A DNA stretch of 64,000 nucleotides from an uncultured Opitutales bacterium. GTDB taxonomy: Bacteria; Verrucomicrobiota; Verrucomicrobiia; Opitutales; Intestinicryptomonadaceae. The position numbers were made by a program, and so were the translations under genes. A model generated the notes under the pieces. That model was not told the origin of the DNA, searched no databases, and saw only the letters and a list, made by a program, of their open reading frames with translations. Each line of letters starts with the position of its first letter. Position 1 is the stretch's first letter. The stretch is taken from contig CALXLK010000009.1 in NCBI GenBank assembly GCA_944389175.1, positions 38,976 through 102,975 of the forward strand. The letters run 5' to 3'. Below, one piece after another: positions 58,636-64,000 of the stretch.

Positions 58636-59592
58636 ATGGTAAAAGACATATTGGTTCTGTTGGCGAGCATGTCGACGCTGTGCGCAGCGTACGACTACTC
58701 ATATTTTAATGGGAATCCGACTCTCGCCCCAAACGGGGAGCAGATAACTTATATTCCGGAGGCGGGCATATTGCAGTTCTGCCCGGCTCCCGGTGCCGGG
58801 GTGACATCTTCGGCCATATCGTACAACAGCTCGAAAATAAAATCGTGGGCGACCGGCTACCAGGATCTCAAGTACGGATCATCGGCGACAAACCCCACCT
58901 TTAGCGACGAATGGAAGACTCCCGAAAATGCGGTAGGGCCCGTGACGTCGATCGAAATGACCGAAGGCGTAGTTTGCCTTGGTGACGGCGGCACCATAAC
59001 TATGACCTTTTCACAGGGGATTTCCAATGGCGCAGGGTACGATTTTGCCGTATTCGAGAATGGATTTTCCAGCACGTATCTCGAGCTTGCCTATGTGGAG
59101 GTGTCAAGCGACGGCGCAAACTACGTGAGGTTTCCCAATTTCTACATGGGAGAGACGCCCATCAACGATCTCGACCAGACTCCAACCGGGCAAAACTACC
59201 CGACGAACGTGTACAATCTGGCCTCGAAATACGAGAGCGGCATAGGGCACGGCTTCGACCTTGAAGAGTTGCAGTATGCCTACGACTACGTAAAAAACGG
59301 CGGAACCGGCTTTACCGACGAATATGCGCAGAGCCTGCTAAATAATTTTGAGAAGCTTGACCTTAACAACATAGGCTATGTGCGCATTACCGACATTCTC
59401 GGCGAGGGCGGAGAAGTCGACAGCGTAGGGCACGTTATATACGACCCCTCCGGCGCAAATCCCGGGGCCCCCGGCTTCGATCTAAAGGGAATCGGCGTCA
59501 TAAACGAGGGAGTAGTCGTACCCGAGCCCGCTACGTTCGCTTTCCTTCTTGCTGCTATAGCTTCAATAGTCGTGATCAGAAGAAAGCGCTAA
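58636..59592 (+). CDS. PEP-CTERM surface protein of the B12-uptake operon
   Basis: A 318-residue exported protein beginning 5 bases after the TonB receptor stop. A signal peptide (about 1-18) precedes a beta-rich body with SLGDGGTITMTFSQGISNGA-like strands (VCLGDGGTITMTF, YDFAVFENGF, LELAYVEVSSDGANYVRF, VGHVIYDPSG, GFDLKGIGVINEG). Proteins of this type are often found as 'cell surface proteins' next to BtuB-like receptors. The C-terminus VVPEPATFAFLLAAIASIV with a final RRKR is a PEP-CTERM signal. The gene is clearly not related to the DUF4465-like protein of the same operon. I infer an accessory role in substrate capture; the binding function is unproven. Confidence 0.82.
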   Translation: MVKDILVLLASMSTLCAAYDYSYFNGNPTLAPNGEQITYIPEAGILQFCPAPGAGVTSSAISYNSSKIKSWATGYQDLKYGSSATNPTFSDEWKTPENAVGPVTSIEMTEGVVCLGDGGTITMTFSQGISNGAGYDFAVFENGFSSTYLELAYVEVSSDGANYVRFPNFYMGETPINDLDQTPTGQNYPTNVYNLASKYESGIGHGFDLEELQYAYDYVKNGGTGFTDEYAQSLLNNFEKLDLNNIGYVRITDILGEGGEVDSVGHVIYDPSGANPGAPGFDLKGIGVINEGVVVPEPATFAFLLAAIASIVVIRRKR

Positions 59593-59712
59593 AAGAGCTA
59601 AATTTTACAGCGTAGCGCCTGTTTTTAATAAAATAAAACCAACATCAGCAAAAGCTAAATGTTCTTGCGGCGTTAGAAGCGTGCCTTTTTTATTCGGCAC
59701 CGCATCCATGGG

Positions 59713-59754
59713 AGAAAAAAGAAGGCACCAAGCCGGGATATGTGGCTTGGTGCC
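59713..59754 (-). terminator. Terminator of the GNAT pseudogene
   Basis: On the minus strand GGCACCAAGCC pairs with GGCTTGGTGCC (perfect 11 bp, 9-base loop) followed by TTCTTTTTT. It lies about 100 bases after the pseudogene end and also before the convergent B12 operon end, so it may protect against read-through. Confidence 0.8.
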
Positions 59755-59850
59755 ATGACTTGAATCAGCAAAAGGCGAGGTTGGAATACCTCCGGCCTGT
59801 CAATGGCGCTTAGGGAATAATTCCGACGCTCAAAAGTCAAGAAAAATATT

Positions 59851-60441
59851 TCAAAGAGGTAGGGCGTTTTCATTATACGATGCCATAAACAATTGCAGAA
59901 AGTTAAGCCCATCCCGAAGCGAAAAAAGAGCATGACGTGCCGCTTCCCAGCGCGATAGCGCCCCCATAGGAGCAGTTAAAAATCGCAAAGTCGACCCCAA
60001 AAATTTTTTACCGGCATGGCGTATATGCGGTGCTTTTTTATATCCAAGGCGTTCGCGCAGTTTAAAACTCGGCGCATTCGGGAATGTTGTGCAAGCTATA
60101 AGGAAATGGCAGCCGTCCCGCCGGACATTTTCAATAAGCCGCTCCAGCAGTGCCCTGTCCATCTCGTTGCAAGTATTGCCATTTTTGACACAAATAGTCG
60201 ATTCCGCCGTGTAGCGCTATGCGCTTTTGTCTTTACATCTATGCGCATAGCAAAAGCCTAAAATTTCTCAGTTTTTATCGTAGCCGAAATACGGGTAGTT
60301 TGCGGATATATTTTTAATCAGCGCGGAAATTTCTTCCACCGATAGCGGGGATTCATCGAATAATATGGCCGTATTTAGAACGTAATAATTGTATGTATTC
60401 GCAATAGACGGAGCGCCCGAAAGTCTCACTTGCCTAATCAT
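59851..60441 (-). pseudogene. GNAT acetyltransferase pseudogene (phosphinothricin-acetyltransferase-like) with two nonsense codons
   Basis: From the ATG at 60441 the frame runs MIRQVRLSGAPSIANTYNYY, then VLNTAILFDESPLSVEEI, the N-terminus of PAT-type N-acetyltransferases. Codon 58 is TGA (60268-60270) where the family has Gly (YDKN-stop-EILGF), and codon 75 is TAG (60217-60219) where Tyr is expected (SA-stop-RYTAEST). Past these stops the same frame continues with RALLERLIENVRRDG and PNAPSFKLRERLGYKK, the acetyl-CoA-binding and C-terminal blocks. So all 196 codons are in one frame, interrupted twice. The usual acetyl-CoA loop (RGxGxG) is also poorly kept (CNEMDRALL). The gene is inactive unless the stops are read through. 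Confidence 0.85.
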
Positions 60442-60690
60442 ATCTGCCTTTTTTGAAGTCGGCTAACGTAAAGTGCACGCAATTTATTTGTAAAAGAGAT
60501 ACAAGCATACGACGTATCCTACCGAATAAAACAATCTTTGCCGCCCGCCGCCGACTGAATAATTATGCGGCGAAACGCTTGCATTATAAATTTAAAATAT
60601 TCCGTATTTGTCTGTAACTATTTTATTGTTGCAATGAAAGCTCTTATAATCTACTAGGATTGTACAAGTTGTAACCATGTAGGAGATAAT

Positions 60691-61023
60691 ATGTACTGTA
60701 AACACTGCGGAAATAAGATTCCCGACGACGCTATTTTTTGCCCAAACTGCGGAACTAAAATAAACTGCTACGATTGCGCAAGTGGCGAAGACGCGTCCGG
60801 GCGGGGAAACGCGCCGCAGTCATTTGACAGGCAACCCACAAGCGACACTAACCTTATTCTTCCGGCCTTTACCTTAGTATTCTACCTGCTCATCTATCCC
60901 ATAGGGCTTATCTTAAACATTGTGGGGCTGTTCGGCGGAGAGCGAAAGGGATGTTTTTGGGCTATGTTTGTATTATTTTTCCTCATTCCCATTTTTTTTG
61001 CCGTATTGATCTTTTGCCCGTGA
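60691..61023 (+). CDS. Small zinc-ribbon membrane protein
   Basis: A 110-residue protein. The N-terminal zinc ribbon MYCKHCGNKIPDDAIFCPNC has two CxxC pairs about 14 residues apart. A short polar linker with an extra CYDC (about 27-30) follows, then two hydrophobic helices (about 53-75 and 85-108). GTAGGAGAT upstream of the ATG is one of the better ribosome-binding sites in the window. The architecture (ribbon plus membrane anchor) is widespread in bacteria and its function is unknown. It is isolated, with a pseudogene to the left and a gene-free kilobase to the right. Confidence 0.85.
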   Translation: MYCKHCGNKIPDDAIFCPNCGTKINCYDCASGEDASGRGNAPQSFDRQPTSDTNLILPAFTLVFYLLIYPIGLILNIVGLFGGERKGCFWAMFVLFFLIPIFFAVLIFCP

Positions 61024-61981
61024 GAATAGTAATGTAAAGGCGCAATCCTTTTCCACTCCCCGCAAACAACATTATATTTTGCATAAAAACAGTAGCGCGA
61101 CTCCCTTGTTTGGGAGAAGTCGTCATCCATAAAAAAACGGCATACAATAAAGAAATTGCAGCAGCCCACGGCTATTTTATCGTCCCCAGCATACAATGCA
61201 CTAATACCCAATCTCGAGAAAAAAGCATAAGCATAAAAAACGATGAATTGATTCTATATATTATATGATAACATATCATATTAACGCAATACTGACCCTT
61301 TTATAGGAAACATTATTACCCTTATGATATTATAAAGCCCCGAGAAATTCATTGGCAAAGTATAGTCATGAAGAAAATTTAACTGCGGCGGAAAAACGAT
61401 GGCGCAACATAGACTGTGGGCTCATAAAAGCGCAACATAATAATCCGCACCTGATTAAGTTCGGGCGTTACGACTTGCGTTAACTTTCAATGAGATTGAA
61501 GCGCAAAATTCCGTGTACTTTGTTTCTCTCTTAGAGAAATCGAATTTTTTAGGGGGTCGTTTAATTTTTCTTTAACAGAAAGCTCGGAGACAAAAACAAG
61601 TGCAATGAGATTATTTTTTATGTGGAGATAAAGGGAGAAGACATTTCCCAAAAGCATTTTTTCGGGCAGATCGGGCTGTGGTAGGGCAATCAAACGGCGC
61701 TGGATTCCGTGGGGTTGGCGTATAATTTGGAAATAAGAGGCGGGGCACGATTGTACAGACACGGCTGATCGATATTAGCGGCGCGCGTAAAAAGAGTGAA
61801 ACGCAAGCTCAATAGGAGCCTGCGCCTCATAATACCGGCAGCAAACGACTCTCTCACAAGAGCGGGGTCGTATTACCATCGGCTAATTGCGCCGCCTTGT
61901 CTCCACCGCTGAAACCAAAGCGACGACGACGGCAATAACAATGGATAAAAATACTTTTCCATGGCCGCCTTAAAAGTTATT
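61024..61981. other. Gene-free region
   Basis: About 960 bases with no credible gene. It contains a perfect AT-rich dyad at 61264-61280 and a related TTATGATATTATAA string at about 61323-61336. Open frames on either strand lack coding character, family motifs or ribosome-binding sites. Because a pseudogene and a probable remnant lie nearby, it may be decayed DNA. Confidence 0.4.
61264..61280. repeat. AT-rich perfect dyad
   Basis: TATGATA-ACA-TATCATA: 7 bp arms around three bases. It has the shape of an operator for a dimeric regulator, but no regulator gene is next to it. Confidence 0.45.
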
Positions 61982-63325
61982 TTAGCTTTTAGACAGGAGA
62001 GGCGGGAGTATAGCGTTGTGTTTTTCGAGAGTATTGCGGATTTTGTGAATATCAGCCCTTCCGATAGGCGCGTTTTCGAGAATCGATATTGTTGCAGCGG
62101 CGGCGGCAGCCTGTCCCATCGCCATGCAGGACGCCTGAACCCTGAGCGCGGAATTCGCGAGTCTGTCGCTTCCCACATGCCTACCCGCAGCAACCAAAAA
62201 CTTGGAGTTCTTAGGCAGCATCGCCCTCAGCGGAATGCTCGGAACTACGCCTTCCTTAAGCATTTTTGGCCTTACCCCTTTGGCGTCGTGCAAGTCAATC
62301 GGGTAAAAAGAATAGCAGAGAGCATCGGGATATTTCTCGCCTCTTGTGTATTCGTCGGCAGTAATGTTGTGTTCGGCATCTATCCTGTACGTCTCCCGTA
62401 TCCCTGCTTCGGTTCTAACGTAGGAAATTTTTATGCGCTCTAATCCCTTCTGCTTTTTTAGAAAGCGGAAAAGCCTTAAAAAAGCCTCGCGTCCCCTAAT
62501 GTTGGAGTCGGTTTGAACAAATGCGTCGGAGGAGTCGGCGCCGGCAAGGTGTTGGGCACCATTTCCACCTCCTGAGACGAGCCCATTAATGCTTGTCCAA
62601 AGCTCGTGCTGGTGTAGCTCTCCGCTTTTCAGCGCTTCGGCGTATGCCGCGTTTAGGGCGACCTTGTCTACTTTTCCGGGATCGTAGTTCGAGAATTTGA
62701 AATCGAGCGTGCCGGGCTGAATTTCAGAGCCTCTGATGCGCTTGTATCCTGCCATTGCCGCAAAAGCGGCGTTGCCGGTGCAGTCTATCACGCGACGCGC
62801 GAATACTTTTCTTTCAATCGATTTTCCGGCTATTTCGACCTCAAATCCGTCGGAAGTTTCTTTTGCGGATTTTGGGAAGCTGTAGTAAAGCAAGTGAACG
62901 CCGCTTTTCAGAGCGCTTTCCTCGGCAAGGCATGCGTACAGATATTCGTTGACTCTGACTTGCAGGAGGTGGTGGGGCTTTTTGTAGTCCGAAAAATCTG
63001 GCATTTTATCACCGTGCTCGCGAACGCATTTTTCGACGAGCTCCCAGCCAATTCCGGCAACAATCTGTTTCCCCCACGCATGGAAAAGCCCAGGGTAATT
63101 TACCCCGGCGGTCGTCATTGTTCCGCCGAGCTGCGAAGAGCTTTCAACAAGCAGTGTCTTTGCGCCCTCGCGCGCAGATTGTATAGCCGCAACGCAGCCT
63201 GAAACGCCGCCGCCCACAACAAGCACGTCGTATTTTTCGCACTCTCCCTTTGAAGATTGTGCTACACCGGCCATTGCGGCGGGGCATATTGCCATAATCG
63301 AACCTACAAATGTGCGCCTTCTCAT
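61982..63325 (-). CDS. Tat-exported FAD-dependent oxidoreductase
   Basis: A 447-residue flavoprotein of the FAD_oxidored type. The start MRRRTFVGSIMAICPAA at 63325 is a twin-arginine signal (RRxF followed by a hydrophobic stretch and AxA site near 18-22), so it is exported folded with its FAD. The Rossmann motif VVGGGVSGCVAA (about 36-47) and Glu61 bind the ADP ribose; SSQLGGTMTTAGVNYPG follows, and a late VAAGRHVGSDRLANSALRVQ closes the flavin site. Planctomycetes and Verrucomicrobia carry many such enzymes, often in polysaccharide or sugar-acid utilisation loci; the substrate is unknown. It is monocistronic in a gene-poor area. Confidence 0.88.
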   Translation of the reverse strand: MRRRTFVGSIMAICPAAMAGVAQSSKGECEKYDVLVVGGGVSGCVAAIQSAREGAKTLLVESSSQLGGTMTTAGVNYPGLFHAWGKQIVAGIGWELVEKCVREHGDKMPDFSDYKKPHHLLQVRVNEYLYACLAEESALKSGVHLLYYSFPKSAKETSDGFEVEIAGKSIERKVFARRVIDCTGNAAFAAMAGYKRIRGSEIQPGTLDFKFSNYDPGKVDKVALNAAYAEALKSGELHQHELWTSINGLVSGGGNGAQHLAGADSSDAFVQTDSNIRGREAFLRLFRFLKKQKGLERIKISYVRTEAGIRETYRIDAEHNITADEYTRGEKYPDALCYSFYPIDLHDAKGVRPKMLKEGVVPSIPLRAMLPKNSKFLVAAGRHVGSDRLANSALRVQASCMAMGQAAAAAATISILENAPIGRADIHKIRNTLEKHNAILPPLLSKS

Positions 63326-64000
63326 GCCGAGGAAGATAATCGGTGATATTCGCACGCGCAAGAAAAATCCTATAGTAATTCTTTAATCTTTAATTCAAGA
63401 TGCGTTTGCCTGATCGTCGGGCATTTTGTTTTTTCTATTTGCAGTACGCGTATCAGTAACGGAGAAGGTTAAATAGTTCTTTTAGTGAAAATTTCTCTAG
63501 ATGCTTAAAATTGCCTCGGAAGTCAAAAAGATTTACCGAGTTTTTTAGTATTTTAAAAGCGGCGTTTTTTTTCAGAGCGTCGCATTTTGTGCCATTATTT
63601 GTGCGCAGTTTTCCGGAAGTTAAACAAGGCTGCCGCAATATTTGATCATTGCAATAGACGCATTTTGCACAGCCCATATAAATTGCAAACATGAAAAGAC
63701 ACGCTTTCCTAAAAATGGCTGCGTGCACTACTGTTTCCGCCGACGGCGGTGCATTCCAAGAAGTATTATTTAGCTGTAGTGTTGAGAGGTATTATTTTCT
63801 GGAAAAGCTGCGGGGGAATGATAGGCCAATAAGTTTTTAGTACAGTCATGTAGAGTTGAGGACGCGGGCATAAGCCAAGCGCGCGAATAGATTTATCGAT
63901 GAGAGCACATTTAGCCGCGGGCACAAGCGCGGTATTTTTCAGGGGCGTGCAAAATGGCTAATTCGCAGCATTTATTTTCGCCATTAGAGGTGCTATGCTG
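63326..64000. other. Right-end region with possible gene remnants
   Basis: About 675 bases with no complete gene recognised. On the plus strand 63691-63840 holds a Tat-signal-like short frame (listed separately). On the minus strand 63453-63728 an open frame of 91 codons begins with a hydrophobic stretch and has several cysteines (CAKCVYC) but no family match. The last 150 bases show nothing. Confidence 0.4.
63691..63840 (+). pseudogene. Possible remnant of a Tat-exported protein gene
   Basis: A 49-codon frame starting MKRHAFLKMAACTTVSADGG, which looks like a twin-arginine signal peptide (KRxxFLK with a short hydrophobic region), then runs into sequence without family character and stops. 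It faces away from the intact Tat-signal oxidoreductase. It may be the 5' stub of a deleted gene; a chance match is possible. Confidence 0.35.

Noticed and set aside
61487..61762. Minus-strand open frame of 91 codons in the gene-free region
   Set aside because: No signal, motif or ribosome-binding site; likely chance.
63453..63728. Minus-strand cysteine-containing open frame of 91 codons
   Set aside because: The hydrophobic start and CAKCVYC are suggestive, but there is no family pattern and the sequence is AT-rich; not enough to call a gene.

Overview
The window reads as chromosomal DNA of a Gram-negative, saccharolytic, probably fermentative bacterium. I infer Verrucomicrobiota, most likely an Opitutae-type gut or sediment lineage. 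The signs are lipid A synthesis (LpxK), FadL- and TonB-type outer-membrane proteins, two PEP-CTERM surface proteins, a PTS HPr far from any sugar permease, methylmalonyl-CoA mutase of the succinate/propionate route, and divergent members of common families. No 16S rRNA or ribosomal protein gene is present, so the assignment is an inference. Shine-Dalgarno sites are often weak or absent. Intergenic DNA is AT-rich, with long A/T and purine tracts.

Region 1 (1-14 kb): the 5' part of carA, fructose-bisphosphate aldolase, a secreted SGNH esterase, a large exported LacZ-type beta-galactosidase with its own promoter and terminator, two translationally coupled Cache-domain chemoreceptor-like proteins, and a divergent pair, YifB/ComM ATPase and PncC amidase. 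Region 2 (14-29 kb): mutB and mutA (B12-dependent methylmalonyl-CoA mutase), an MFS transporter, a FadL-like porin, HPr, lpxK with an upstream envelope protein that has a degenerate transglutaminase-like region, and enolase.

Region 3 (29-44 kb): a Gfo/Idh oxidoreductase behind a compact structured leader, an exported thioredoxin-like protein, and a tight operon of an orphan nuoA, an EIIA/PK_C/DAC protein that probably makes c-di-AMP, and a DUF475 (TerC-like) membrane protein. Next come a GH141-like beta-helix protein and a four-gene operon with two FmdB-like ribbons (one without cysteines), a TPR lipoprotein and an M50 protease homologue that has lost HExxH. Then mutS lies directly before a single reading frame that joins UvrC to glutamyl-Q tRNA(Asp) synthetase.

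Region 4 (44-55 kb, minus strand): a PLP-enzyme-like protein coupled to a DEAD-box helicase, then a hexuronate operon transcribed kdgK, eda, two Gfo/Idh genes, an Nramp-fold transporter lacking the metal-binding motifs, an SDR fructuronate reductase, and uxuA. Together they would take fructuronate through mannonate, KDG and KDPG to pyruvate and glyceraldehyde 3-phosphate, which meets Fba and Eno of glycolysis. Uronate isomerase is not in the window.

Region 5 (55-64 kb): a cobalamin riboswitch leads an operon of a DUF4465-like PEP-CTERM protein, a TonB-dependent receptor and a second PEP-CTERM protein. I read this as a vitamin B12 capture and uptake system whose accessory proteins are held by PEP-CTERM sorting instead of lipid anchors. 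The B12-dependent mutase lies 36 kb away. The right end is gene-poor and decaying: a GNAT acetyltransferase pseudogene with two nonsense codons, a small zinc-ribbon membrane protein, a Tat-exported FAD oxidoreductase and a probable gene remnant.

The most novel items are the riboswitch-controlled PEP-CTERM B12 locus, the UvrC-GluQRS fusion without the UvrC cysteine cluster, the Nramp-fold candidate sugar-acid transporter, the EIIA-PK_C-DAC protein and the M50 pseudoprotease operon.
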